Shown here: positions 7,923 to 17,547 of the stretch, piece after piece | How positions within the stretch are numbered: the stretch's first letter is position 1 | Layout: every line of letters starts with the position of its first letter | Source of the DNA: DASSTY01 sp035760645 | GTDB lineage: Bacteria; Gemmatimonadota; Gemmatimonadetes; Gemmatimonadales; GWC2-71-9 | DNA length: 64,000 nt | Assembly: GCA_035760645.1 (NCBI GenBank) | Contig: DASTSO010000117.1 | Coordinates: 1-64,000 of the forward strand | Direction of reading: 5' to 3' | Program-made: the position numbers and the translations under genes | The notes under the pieces: model-generated | What the model was told of the DNA's origin: nothing | Database searches by the model: none | What the model saw: only the letters and a program-made list of their open reading frames with translations

Positions 7923-8924
7923 ATGCCGACCGCGACCCCCACGACCCTCGCGCGGCGAGCCCTCGGCGGGCTCGGCCTCCTGGCGTGCGCCCTCTCGACG
8001 GGCGCGGGGCGGGCGTGGGCCCAGGGGGCGGTGGATCCGGGGATGGCGCCCCGGGCCGCGGCCCTCGAGCGCCAGGGCGACCGGGCCCTCGCCACCGAGA
8101 TGCTGGGCCGGTATCTCGCGGTGGCGCCCGATGACGGGCAGGCCTGGTTCCAGCTCGGCCGCTTCTATCTGATCGACGCCCGAAGCTGGCACCAGCGCGG
8201 GCACCGAGGCGACCCGCCGGGCCCGCTCTACCTCGATTTCGCAGTCACCGCCTTCGACCAGTCCATCCGCCTCGACATCGACTCCGCCCTCGTCTATCGC
8301 GGCATCGCCGAGATGGAGCGGGCCCGCGTCTTCGTCGAGGACTCGGGATGGGCGGCCGCCCGCCAGCGCCGGCCCCGGACCGGCGCCCCCGCGCTCCCCG
8401 CCTTCATCCTCGAGCTGGGCGACAACCTCCTCAACTCGTGCCCCACGGCCGGCGTGCTGCTCACCGGCGGCGAGCTCGAGACGGTGGCGGTGTGGTACCA
8501 GAGTCTCGAGGCGGGCCACCGGCAGGACCTGCTGCCGCTGCGGCCCGAGCTCTACGCGCTGGATGCCGAGTATCGCGGCCAGATGGCGCGCTCCCTCGGG
8601 GTGGACTCCGCCCTCAGCGTCCAGAAGGCGCTCGCCGCCGTGGCGGCGCGCCGGCCGGTCTGCCTCACCCCCAGCGCCGACAGCGCGGCGCTCCCCGGCG
8701 TCACCTGGACCCCCGTGCGCCTCGTGCGCGTCAGCCGCGCCGCGCCGCTGCCCGACGACGCCGTCGTCACCGTCACCGAGTTCGTCCGCGCCGCCCACGA
8801 CGGCAACTCCGCCTGGCTCGGCGACGTCCGCGCCATCTACTACACCGCCGCCCGCCGCAACCCGGTGCTCTGCCGGGGGCTGATCCCGCTGGTCGGGGGC
8901 GACGTGCCGAGATGCGGGCCGTAA
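7923..8924 (+). CDS. Secreted protein with TPR-like helical region
   Basis: A 333-aa exported protein. Residues 7-32 form a signal peptide with an arginine pair, a hydrophobic core and an AWAQ-type cleavage site. Next comes a region with TPR character: LERQGDRALATEMLGRYLAVAPDDGQAWFQLGRFY, then further helices. The C-terminal third is unlike anything I can name. ATG codons at 7917 and 7923 are both possible starts; neither has a Shine-Dalgarno. It lies between two carboxylase genes, but an exported protein is unlikely to share their job. Confidence 0.6.
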   Translation: MPTATPTTLARRALGGLGLLACALSTGAGRAWAQGAVDPGMAPRAAALERQGDRALATEMLGRYLAVAPDDGQAWFQLGRFYLIDARSWHQRGHRGDPPGPLYLDFAVTAFDQSIRLDIDSALVYRGIAEMERARVFVEDSGWAAARQRRPRTGAPALPAFILELGDNLLNSCPTAGVLLTGGELETVAVWYQSLEAGHRQDLLPLRPELYALDAEYRGQMARSLGVDSALSVQKALAAVAARRPVCLTPSADSAALPGVTWTPVRLVRVSRAAPLPDDAVVTVTEFVRAAHDGNSAWLGDVRAIYYTAARRNPVLCRGLIPLVGGDVPRCGP

Positions 8925-8933
8925 GTGCAGGGG

Positions 8934-8968
8934 CTAGGGACTAGGGACTAGGGAGTAGGGAGTAGGAA
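8934..8968 (+). repeat. Left arm: five CTAGGGA-type heptamers
   Basis: Units at 8934, 8941, 8948 (CTAGGGA) and 8955, 8962 (GTAGGGA, GTAGGAA). They are the inverse complement of the heptamers on the other side of the hairpin at 8984-9012. Confidence 0.8.
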
Positions 8969-8983
8969 GTCACTACACAGAGC

Positions 8984-9012
8984 GGCCCTCCGGTTTCCAG
9001 CACCGGAGGGCC
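8984..9012 (+). terminator. Hairpin at centre of the accC-upstream element
   Basis: An 11-bp perfect stem (8984-8994 with 9002-9012) with a 7-nt loop. The inner stem CCTCCGGT/ACCGGAGG is shared with the hairpin upstream of folC. It probably terminates the preceding transcript, although no T-tract follows. Confidence 0.55.
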
Positions 9013-9027
9013 CTATCGCTTCGGAGC

Positions 9028-9062
9028 CCCTAGTCCCTAGCCCCTAGCCCCTAGTCCCTAGT
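9028..9062 (+). repeat. Right arm: five CCCTAG(T/C) heptamers before accC
   Basis: Tandem heptamers start at 9028, 9035, 9042, 9049 and 9056. The array ends 14 bp before the TATCTT box and therefore occupies the place where a -35 element would be. Confidence 0.8.
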
Positions 9063-9076
9063 CCCCTGCCCCTGCT

Positions 9077-9082
9077 TATCTT
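9077..9082 (+). promoter_or_regulatory. -10 box of accC
   Basis: TATCTT, 8 nt before the accC ATG. The usual -35 place is filled by the heptamer array rather than by a TTG box. Confidence 0.45.
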
Positions 9083-9090
9083 CCTTCCCC

Positions 9091-10607
<1,517 letters not shown>

Positions 10608-10611
<4 letters not shown>

Positions 10612-11846
10612 CCGAGCCCGTCCGCATCCTCCGGCTCGCCGCCGGCGGCGACGGCGTGGGGCGGCTCGCCGACGGGCGCGCGGTGTTCGTGCCGCGCACC
10701 GCGCCCGGCGACGTCGTCGAGCTCACCCGGCTGCGCGAGCACCGGCGTTTCGCACGCGCGGAGGTCGAGCGCCTGGTCGAGCCCGCGCCCGAGCGGGTGG
10801 AGCCGCCGTGCCCGCACTACCTGCGGGACCGCTGCGGCGGGTGCCAGCTGCAGCACCTCGCCGCTGCCGCGCAGCTCGCCGCGCGGCGCGCGTTCGTGGG
10901 CGACGCGCTCCGGCGGCTCGGGAAGCTCGACGTGGCCGATCCGGAGATCGTGCCGAGCGAGCGGGCGCTGGGCTACCGCGCGAAGATCACCCTGCACCGC
11001 GACGAGCGCGGGCGGATCGGGCTGCACCCGTACGACCGGCCGGCGCAGGTCTTCGACCTCGAGTGGTGCCACATCACGACGGACGAGCTCAACCGGCTCT
11101 GGCGCGCCGTGCGCGCCCGGCGCGAGCTGCTGCCGGCCAACCTCGAACGGCTGGTGCTCCGGCTCGACCGCGCGGGCGGGCGGCATCTCGTGGTGCAGAC
11201 CGCCGCGGGCCCGGTGTGGGGCGGCGGCAAGGCGCTCGGCGACGCGCTCGCGCAGGTGCGCGAGCCGGCGGTCGTGTGGTATCAGCCCGAGGGCGGCGTC
11301 GCGCGGGCGGTGAGCGGGGCGGGGGAGGCGTTTCCCGCGACGGTGTTCGAGCAGGTCCACCCCGCCATGGGCGACCGGGTGCGCGCCTACGCGCTCGAGC
11401 TGCTCGGTGCGGTGGACGGCCGCCACGTGTGGGATCTCTACGCGGGGATCGGCGAGACGACCGACCTGCTCGCGGAGCGCGGCGCCACGGTGGAGAGCGT
11501 CGAGTCGGACGCGCGCGCCGTGGCGCACGCCGAGTCGCGGAGCGCGTGGCACCGGCCTCGGGTGCGGCGGTATGCCGCCCGCGTCGAAGCGGTGCGGGAC
11601 GAGCTCCGCACCCCGGACCTCGTCGTCACGAACCCGCCGCGCACGGGGATGGACGACCGGGTAACGGCCACGCTCGCCGCGAGCGGCGCCGCACGCATCG
11701 TCTACATCTCCTGCGACCCGGCGACCCTGGCACGCGACCTCGCGCGCCTGGCGGCGGCGTACCGGCTCGCCCACGTGCGGGCCTTCGACCTCTTTCCCCA
11801 GACGGCCCACGTCGAAAGCGTGGCGCTGCTCGAGCAGCACGGATGA
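10608..11846 (+). CDS. RNA (uracil-C5)-methyltransferase, RlmD/RumA type
   Basis: A 412-aa SAM-dependent enzyme. An N-terminal TRAM-like beta domain is followed by an iron-sulfur cysteine set (PCPHYLRDRCGGCQ near residues 67-77, plus the cysteine of EWCHI). The methyltransferase half has DLYAGIGETTDLLA for SAM, NPPRTGMD, and the catalytic cysteine in YISCDPATLARD near residue 368. These enzymes make m5U in 23S rRNA; whether the target is U1939, U747 or a tRNA site cannot be read from sequence. The GTG start overlaps the accC stop (GTGA). Confidence 0.88.
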
Positions 11847-11858
11847 TCGGGTGACCGG

Positions 11859-12362
11859 ATGAGATACCATGTGACGGTGGGCGGCCGCGAGATCGAGGTC
11901 GAGGTGGACGGCGAGCGCGTGGTCGTGAACGGGACGGAGCACCAGGTGCAGCTGACCCCGGTACCGGACACGCCGCTGCGGGTGCTGATGCTCGACGGCC
12001 GGAGCTACACCCTCCCGGTCCAGGCCGCCGGGCGGGACCGCTGGACGGTCGGGCTCGCGGGCGAGCCGTGGGAGGCGGAGGTCCTGGACGAGCGCACCCG
12101 GTACATCCGCTCCCTCACCGGGGGCGGCGCCCAGAAGGCCGGGGCCGCCGCGCTCAAGGCGCCGATGCCGGGGCTGGTCGTCCGGGTCCTGGTCGAGCCC
12201 GACCAGGCGGTCGCCGCCGGCGCGGGCGTCGTCGTGCTCGAGGCGATGAAGATGGAGAACGAGCTCAAGGCCCAGGGTCCGGGCACGGTGAAGGCGGTGC
12301 TGGTGCGCCCCGGCCAGGCGGTCGAGAAGGGGGCCACCCTGGTCGAGTTCGAGCCCGCCTGA
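11859..12362 (+). CDS. Biotin carboxyl carrier protein with PccA-like N-terminal domain
   Basis: A 167-aa protein whose last 75 residues are a biotinyl domain with EAMKMENE; the biotinylated lysine is near residue 130. The N-terminal 85 residues resemble the BT or linker region of propionyl-CoA carboxylase alpha rather than the proline-rich start of AccB. So accC plus this gene together correspond to one PccA chain. It follows the methyltransferase gene by 12 bp and should be co-transcribed with accC. Confidence 0.88.
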   Translation: MRYHVTVGGREIEVEVDGERVVVNGTEHQVQLTPVPDTPLRVLMLDGRSYTLPVQAAGRDRWTVGLAGEPWEAEVLDERTRYIRSLTGGGAQKAGAAALKAPMPGLVVRVLVEPDQAVAAGAGVVVLEAMKMENELKAQGPGTVKAVLVRPGQAVEKGATLVEFEPA

Positions 12363-12405
12363 GCGCCGTCGCCGCCGGTCGGCCGGCCTGCCTCCCGCCC
12401 GCCTC

Positions 12406-12435
12406 TTGACCTAACCCCTTAGCCCCGGCTAGCTT
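12406..12435 (+). promoter_or_regulatory. rplM-rpsI promoter
   Basis: TTGACC (12406-12411) and TAGCTT (12430-12435) with an 18-bp spacer; the -10 continues as TAGCTTTG. The predicted leader of about 150 nt (12443-12595) has no ORF; its GCCAAC and GTTGGC segments near 12542 and 12565 can pair and may form a leader structure. Confidence 0.65.
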
Positions 12436-12595
12436 TGGGGTCTGTGTCCGATCATGCCCTGTTCCGGGACCCTGTGCCGGGGCAGGCCCACGCAGGATCG
12501 CGATTTACAGCGTTCCTTTTCTGCCGGAGTTACGGGCGGCCGCCAACTGGGCGCGCGGTCCGCCGTTGGCCGGCCACCGACAGGGTGCTCGAGCG

Positions 12596-13048
12596 ATGAA
12601 GACCTTTACCGCCACGCCCGCCGACATCACGCACGACTGGTACGTCGTCGACGCCGCCGGGGTCCCCCTCGGCCGTCTGGCGAGTGCCGTGGCGCAGCTG
12701 ATCCGCGGCAAGCACAAGCCGACCTTCACCCCGCACATGGACGGCGGCGATTTCGTCATCGTCGTCAATGCGTCGCAGGTCAAGCTCACCGGCCGCAAGC
12801 TGGAGAACAAGACCTACTTCAAGCACACCGGCTACATGGGCCACGAGAGCCACACGCCGGCGCGCGACCTCCTCGCCAAGCATCCCGATCGCGTGATCGA
12901 GAAGGCGGTCTTCGGCATGCTGCCGAAGAACTCGCTGTCGCGCCAGAAGCTGCGCACGAAGCTCAAGGTCTACGGCGGCGCCGAGCACCCGCATGCGGCC
13001 CAGCAGCCCAAGACGTTCTCCGTCAATCCCGAGAAGGTGACCGCATGA
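12596..13048 (+). CDS. rplM: 50S ribosomal protein L13
   Basis: A 150-aa large-subunit protein of normal length. DWYVVDAAGVPLGRLAS, GDFVIVVNA, KTYFKHTGYMG and the AVFGMLPKN segment are diagnostic. The ATG at 12596 starts the conserved core (MKTFTATP); an in-frame TTG ten codons upstream is less likely. The last codons overlap the rpsI start by 4 nt (ATGA), the usual L13-S9 pairing. Confidence 0.96.
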   Translation: MKTFTATPADITHDWYVVDAAGVPLGRLASAVAQLIRGKHKPTFTPHMDGGDFVIVVNASQVKLTGRKLENKTYFKHTGYMGHESHTPARDLLAKHPDRVIEKAVFGMLPKNSLSRQKLRTKLKVYGGAEHPHAAQQPKTFSVNPEKVTA

Positions 13049-13446
13049 CCGCGTCTCCCGAGTTCCGCTGGCAGGCCGTCGGCCGCCGCAAGACGAGCGT
13101 CGCCCGCGTCTATCTGACGCCGGGCACCGGCAAGTGGGACGTCAACGGGCGCACGCTCGGCGACTACTTCCCGCGGCCGTCGCTGGTGACGCACATCCAG
13201 CAGTCGTTCCAGGTCACCGACACCCTCGGCGCCTTCGACGTCAAGGCGCACGTCGACGGCGGCGGGATGACGGGCCAGGCGGGCGCGCTGCGCCACGCCA
13301 TCGCCCGCGCCCTCGTCGCGGCCGACGAGCAGCACCGCGCGAAGCTCCGCGCGCACGGCCTCCTGACGCGCGACCCCCGCATGGTCGAGCGCAAGAAGCC
13401 GGGCCGCCCGGGCGCCCGCAAGCGGTTCCAGTTCTCGAAGCGCTAA
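13045..13446 (+). CDS. rpsI: 30S ribosomal protein S9
   Basis: A 133-aa small-subunit protein. VGRRKTSVARVYL near the start and the arginine/lysine-rich tail ending QFSKR, which reaches the P-site tRNA, are typical. GGGMTGQAGALRHAIARAL is the conserved central segment. It is translationally coupled to rplM. Confidence 0.96.
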   Translation: MTASPEFRWQAVGRRKTSVARVYLTPGTGKWDVNGRTLGDYFPRPSLVTHIQQSFQVTDTLGAFDVKAHVDGGGMTGQAGALRHAIARALVAADEQHRAKLRAHGLLTRDPRMVERKKPGRPGARKRFQFSKR

Positions 13447-13462
13447 GGCGCTTCGGGCTGAC

Positions 13463-13486
13463 GGGGCGGCCCCGCGGGGCCGCCCC
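13463..13486 (+). terminator. GC-rich hairpin after rpsI
   Basis: Two 11-nt arms (13463-13473 and 13476-13486) that are perfect complements, 17 nt after the rpsI stop. The loop would open to four or more bases. No long T-tract follows. Confidence 0.5.
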
Positions 13487-13611
13487 CATCACACACACCG
13501 CCGGATCCCGCGGGCCAGGTGCCCGCGCCACGCGCTGAGGCGAGCGCGGGTCGGTCCCGGGAGATGAACGCGGTGGCGGACTCAACCGATACGACAGGAA
13601 GCAACCCCCGC

Positions 13612-14487
13612 ATGGCACAGCCCCAGATTCAGGACCTGCTCGAGGCCGGCGTCCACTTCGGCCACCAGACGCGCCGGTGGAACCCGAAGATGCGGCGCTT
13701 CATCTTCGCCGAGCGCTCGGGCATCTACATCATCGACCTGCAGAAGACGCAGCGGCAGATCGCCAAGGCGGAGGAGCTCCTCCGCAGCATCGTGCTCCGC
13801 GGCGAGAACGTCCTCTTCGTCTGCACCAAGAAGCAGCTCAAGGCCGTCGTGCAGGCCGAGGCGGCGCAGAGCGGCGCCTTCTACGTCACCGAGCGCTGGC
13901 TCGGCGGCATGCTGACGAACTTCCAGACGCTCAAGAAGCAGATCAAGCGGCTGCGCGACCTCGAGCAGGGCGCGGCCGAGGGCGATTTCGGCAACTACAC
14001 GAAGAAGGAGCAGCTCCTCTTCGAGCGCGAGCGCGAGAAGCTGTCGCGCAACCTCGAGGGCGTGAAGCTCATGAACCGCCTCCCCGGGGCGCTCTTCGTC
14101 GTCGACGCCAAGAAGGAGAAGATCGCCGTCGCCGAGGCCAACAAGCTCGGCATCCCGGTGGTGGCGATCGTGGACACGAACGCCGACCCGGACGTCATCA
14201 CGGTGCCGATCCCGGGCAACGACGACGCGATCCGCTCGGTCTCGCTCATCACCGCCGCCCTCGGCGACGTGATCCGCGAGGCGCGGGCCCAGATGCCGCA
14301 GCGCACCGAGGCCGAGGACCTCGAGGCCGAGACCTACAGCACCGACGCCGGCAGCGAGGGGAGCGAGGACGACAAGAAGCGCCGCCGCCCGCGCCGCAAG
14401 CGCCGGGCGAAGCCCGAGGCGATCGCCGCGCGGCTCAAGACCGACGGCGAGGCGCCGGAGGGCGGCGCCGGCGACGCGGAAGGCTGA
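13612..14487 (+). CDS. rpsB: 30S ribosomal protein S2
   Basis: A 291-aa protein. The core (LLEAGVHFGHQTRRWNPKM, IYIIDLQKT, RWLGGMLTNF, GIPVVAIVDTNADPD) ends near residue 230. It then has a 60-residue tail, first acidic (GSEGSEDD) and then strongly basic (KKRRRPRRKRRAK), which makes it about 50 residues longer than E. coli S2. The ATG at 13612 fits the conserved start and has GGAA 12-16 nt upstream; an ATG at 13564 would add 16 residues. Confidence 0.95.
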   Translation: MAQPQIQDLLEAGVHFGHQTRRWNPKMRRFIFAERSGIYIIDLQKTQRQIAKAEELLRSIVLRGENVLFVCTKKQLKAVVQAEAAQSGAFYVTERWLGGMLTNFQTLKKQIKRLRDLEQGAAEGDFGNYTKKEQLLFEREREKLSRNLEGVKLMNRLPGALFVVDAKKEKIAVAEANKLGIPVVAIVDTNADPDVITVPIPGNDDAIRSVSLITAALGDVIREARAQMPQRTEAEDLEAETYSTDAGSEGSEDDKKRRRPRRKRRAKPEAIAARLKTDGEAPEGGAGDAEG

Positions 14488-14501
14488 GGCTGCGCGCTCG
14501 G

Positions 14502-14526
14502 GGCGGACGCCCGCACGGCGTCCGCC
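14502..14526 (+). other. Perfect hairpin in the rpsB-tsf gap
   Basis: A 10-bp perfect stem (14502-14511 with 14517-14526) around a 5-nt loop, 14 nt after the rpsB stop. It may mark an RNA processing or partial termination site that sets the S2 to EF-Ts ratio. Confidence 0.5.
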
Positions 14527-14556
14527 TCTACGGGAGCCGCCCCACGGATGGACGAT

Positions 14557-14603
14557 CCGCCGCTCCCGGCCCCGTGCGGGCCCGGGGCGGCGGTTTTACT
14601 TTT
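14557..14603 (+). terminator. Possible attenuator before tsf
   Basis: CCGCCG (14557-14562) and CCCCG (14570-14574) pair with CGGGG (14583-14587) and CGGCGG (14588-14593), leaving a one-sided bulge. The T-rich run TTTTACTTTT follows at once. This is the only hairpin plus T-rich tail in the ribosomal block, and it sits 34 nt before tsf. Confidence 0.4.
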
Positions 14604-14636
14604 CACGACCAGGTTTCTGACAGGGACACGGACGAC

Positions 14637-15503
14637 ATGTCGAGCACTGCGATTTCGACCAAGGACATCAGCGAACTGCGCACCCGCACCGGCGCCGGCA
14701 TCGGCGACTGCAAGAACGCCCTCCAGGAGGCGTCGGGCGACATGGAGAAGGCCGCCGAGATCCTCCGCAAGAAGGGGATCGCGAAGGCCGAGAAGCGCGC
14801 CGGGCGCGTCGCGGCGCAGGGTGTCGTCGCCATCGACATCGCCGCCGACGGCAAGGCGGGCGCGATGATCGAGCTGAACTGCGAGACCGACTTCGTGGCG
14901 CGCACCGAGGGCTTCCAGGCGCTCGCGCAGGACGTGCTCAAGCACGTCGCGGCGCACGCGCCCGAGGGCGCGGGCACCGGGGCCGATCTCGAGGGCCAGC
15001 CCTTCCAGGGCCAGGGCGGCCGCACGCTGGGCGAGGTGGTCAAGGAGATCTCCGGCAAGACCGGCGAGGCGGTGACGCTGAGCCGCTGGGCCCGCTTCGC
15101 CACCGGCAACGGCGTCGTCGCGTCCTACCGCCACCACAACGGCATGGTCGGCGTGCTCGTCGAGGTCGACGGCGCGACGGGCGAGGCGGCCACGACGCTC
15201 GCGAAGGACGTCGCGCTCCACGTCGCCTCGGCCGACCCGCTCGCCGTGCGCGCCGAGGACATCCCGAGCGACATGGTCGAGCGCGAGCGCCGCATCGCCG
15301 AGGAGCAGGTGGCCCAGGAGGGCAAGCCCGAGAACATCCGCGGCAAGATCGTCGAGGGCAAGGTGAAGAAGTTCCTCGCCGAGCGCTCGCTCCTCGAGCA
15401 GCCGTTCGTGCGCGAGGAGTCGAAGACCGTGGGCCAGCTCGTCAAGGAGGTGCCGGGCGCCAGCGTCCGGCGGTTCGCGCGCTTCAAGGTCGGAGAGGCC
15501 TGA
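14637..15503 (+). CDS. tsf: Translation elongation factor Ts
   Basis: A 288-aa guanine-nucleotide exchange factor for EF-Tu. The N-terminal UBA-like domain (ISELRTRTGAGIGDCKNALQEASGDMEKA) is followed by the core, with NCETDFVARTEGF that contacts EF-Tu, and a second core copy from about residue 150. The ATG at 14637 gives the expected start. The TGATG junction ties it to pyrH. Confidence 0.96.
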   Translation: MSSTAISTKDISELRTRTGAGIGDCKNALQEASGDMEKAAEILRKKGIAKAEKRAGRVAAQGVVAIDIAADGKAGAMIELNCETDFVARTEGFQALAQDVLKHVAAHAPEGAGTGADLEGQPFQGQGGRTLGEVVKEISGKTGEAVTLSRWARFATGNGVVASYRHHNGMVGVLVEVDGATGEAATTLAKDVALHVASADPLAVRAEDIPSDMVERERRIAEEQVAQEGKPENIRGKIVEGKVKKFLAERSLLEQPFVREESKTVGQLVKEVPGASVRRFARFKVGEA

Positions 15504-16213
15504 TGGCGCTCGCCTACCCCCGGGCTCTCTTGAAGATCTCGGGCGAGGCGCTGGCGGGCGACAAGGGCGGCGGCCTGGACTACCAGGTCGTCGAGTCGCT
15601 CGCCGAGGAGATCAAGCAGGTGCACGCCATGGGCGTGCACCTCGCCCTCGTCGTCGGGGGCGGCAACATCATCCGCGGCGCCACCGCCAGCCGCCAGGGG
15701 CTCGACCGCGTCGCGGCCGACTACATGGGCATGCTGGCGACCGTCATCAACGCCCTCGCGCTGCAGGACGTGCTCGAGAAGCTCGGCGTCGACACGCGCG
15801 TGATGACGGCGATCCGCATGGAATCGCTGGCCGAGCCCTACATCCGGCGCCGCGCCATGCGCCACCTCGAGAAGGGGCGGCTCATCATCTTTGCCGGCGG
15901 CACCGGCAACCCGTTCTTCTCGACCGACACCGCCGCCGTGCTGCGGGCGCTCGAGATGGAGGCGGACGTGATCCTCAAGGCCACGAACGTGGACGGGATC
16001 TACACCGCCGATCCCCGGAAGGACCCGGACGCGCAGTTCATCGCGGAGCTCACCTTCCAGGAGGCGATCGTGAAGGGGTACGCCGTCATGGACGCCAACG
16101 CGTTCGGCCTCTGCCAGGCCAACAAGCTGCCCATCGTCGTCTTCAACATCAACGAACCCGGCTCCGTCTCCCGCGTGCTGCGGGGCGAGCGGGTGGGGAC
16201 CATCGTCCGATGA
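15503..16213 (+). CDS. pyrH: UMP kinase
   Basis: A 236-aa amino-acid-kinase-fold enzyme that turns UMP into UDP. LLKISGEALAGD at the start, VVGGGNIIRG for the nucleotide site, and FAGGTGNPFFSTDTAA and KATNVDGIYTADP in the C half are typical of bacterial hexameric PyrH. It overlaps tsf by one base and frr by four, forming the common rpsB-tsf-pyrH-frr order. Confidence 0.96.
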   Translation: MALAYPRALLKISGEALAGDKGGGLDYQVVESLAEEIKQVHAMGVHLALVVGGGNIIRGATASRQGLDRVAADYMGMLATVINALALQDVLEKLGVDTRVMTAIRMESLAEPYIRRRAMRHLEKGRLIIFAGGTGNPFFSTDTAAVLRALEMEADVILKATNVDGIYTADPRKDPDAQFIAELTFQEAIVKGYAVMDANAFGLCQANKLPIVVFNINEPGSVSRVLRGERVGTIVR

Positions 16214-16764
16214 GCACCATTCCGGAGCTGGTGAAGCAGGCGAAGGAACAGATGGGGAAGTCCGTCGAGAACACGAAGCGCGAATTCAGCGGCATCCGCA
16301 CCGGCAAGGCGAGCCCGCACCTGCTCGACACGATCCGGGTGCCGGCCTACGGCAGCACGGTGCCGCTCAACCAGGTGGCGATGGTGAGCGCGCCGGAGCC
16401 GCGGATGCTCACCGTGCAGCCGTTCGACAAGTCGCTCGCGAGCGCGGTCGAGAAGGCGCTCCGCGAGTCCGACCTCGGGCTGAACCCGCAGTCGCAGGGC
16501 AACCTGCTGCGCGTCCCGCTCCCGCCGCTCTCCCAGGAGCGCCGCAAGGAGATGGTGAAGCTGGTGCACAAGCTGGCCGAGGAGGGCCGCGTCGCCGTGC
16601 GGCACGCGCGCACCGACGCGCTCTCGCGCATCAAGAAGCTCGAGGGGCTCCCGGCCGACGACAAGACGCGGGCCGAGAAGGACGTGCAGAAGCTCACCGA
16701 CGACCACATCAAGCAGATCGACGGCCTCGTGCAGACGAAAGAGGCCGAGGTCATGGAAGTCTGA
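16210..16764 (+). CDS. frr: Ribosome recycling factor
   Basis: A 184-aa protein of normal length that splits the post-termination ribosome with EF-G. IRTGKASPHLLDTIRVPAYGS, VQPFDKSLASAVEKAL and PLPPLSQERRKEMVK match the two-domain RRF fold (helical bundle plus beta head). The ATG overlaps the pyrH stop by 4 nt; uppS follows after 13 bp. Confidence 0.96.
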   Translation: MSTIPELVKQAKEQMGKSVENTKREFSGIRTGKASPHLLDTIRVPAYGSTVPLNQVAMVSAPEPRMLTVQPFDKSLASAVEKALRESDLGLNPQSQGNLLRVPLPPLSQERRKEMVKLVHKLAEEGRVAVRHARTDALSRIKKLEGLPADDKTRAEKDVQKLTDDHIKQIDGLVQTKEAEVMEV

Positions 16765-16777
16765 GCCGTCCGCACGC

Positions 16778-17518
16778 ATGAGCACCGACCTCCTCGCGCA
16801 GTTGCGGGTCAGCGGCGCGGTCCCGACCCACATCGCGGTCATCATGGACGGCAACGGGCGCTGGGCGACCACGCGCTCGCTGCCGCGCCCGCTCGGGCAC
16901 GCCGCCGGGATGAAGGCGGTGCGTGAGGTGGTCGAGGCCTGCCTGGAGGCGGGCGTCGAGGTGCTGACGCTCTTCGCCTTCAGCCAGGAGAACTGGCAGC
17001 GGCCGGTCGAGGAGATCGACGCGCTCATGGGCCTGCTGCAGGAGTACATCGCCAAGGAGGCGGCGGAGCTCCGGCAGAAGGGCGTCGCCGTGCGGGTGCT
17101 GGGCGAGCTCGATCGGCTCGCCCCGTCGGCGCGCGCCGCGGTGGACCAGATCATGGCGGAGACGGCCGGCGGCACGGCGCTCGCGCTCAACCTCTGCATC
17201 AGCTACGGCGCGCGGGCCGAGATCGCGCGGGCGGCGCGGCTGCTCGCGGCGGAGGCGCGCGCCGGCCGGCTCGACCCCGCCGAGATCGACGAGGCGATGA
17301 TCGCGCGCCACCTCTACACGGCGCCGTGGCCCGACCCCGATCTCATGATCCGCACCTCGGGCGAGCTCCGGATCTCGAACTTCCTGCTGTGGCAGCTCGC
17401 CTACGCCGAGCTGTACGTGACGCCGGTGCTCTGGCCCGACTTCACGCGCCGGCACCTCTACGAGGCGATTCTCGCCTACCAGCACCGCGACCGGCGGTTC
17501 GGCCGCGTGCCGGCCTGA
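16778..17518 (+). CDS. uppS: Isoprenyl (undecaprenyl) diphosphate synthase
   Basis: A 246-aa cis-prenyltransferase that makes the C55 lipid carrier for cell-wall synthesis. IMDGNGRWATTR carries the catalytic aspartate, LFAFSQENWQRP and the C-terminal DPDLMIRTSGELRISNFLLWQLAYAE motif (shown here only in part by its core RTSGE) are the family hallmarks. It starts the envelope-lipid block uppS-cdsA-dxr-rseP, a common order next to frr. Confidence 0.94.
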   Translation: MSTDLLAQLRVSGAVPTHIAVIMDGNGRWATTRSLPRPLGHAAGMKAVREVVEACLEAGVEVLTLFAFSQENWQRPVEEIDALMGLLQEYIAKEAAELRQKGVAVRVLGELDRLAPSARAAVDQIMAETAGGTALALNLCISYGARAEIARAARLLAAEARAGRLDPAEIDEAMIARHLYTAPWPDPDLMIRTSGELRISNFLLWQLAYAELYVTPVLWPDFTRRHLYEAILAYQHRDRRFGRVPA

Positions 17519-17547
17519 ACCCGGCCGAGTCCGTCCTTCCCGGAACC

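Noticed and set aside
8934..9062. Heptamer arms as ends of an insertion sequence
   Set aside because: The interior is only about 60 bp with a hairpin and no coding capacity, and no target duplication is seen.
12454..13446. A 330-codon frame running through the rplM leader into rpsI
   Set aside because: It covers rplM in another frame; only its end is rpsI, which has its own coupled ATG at 13045.
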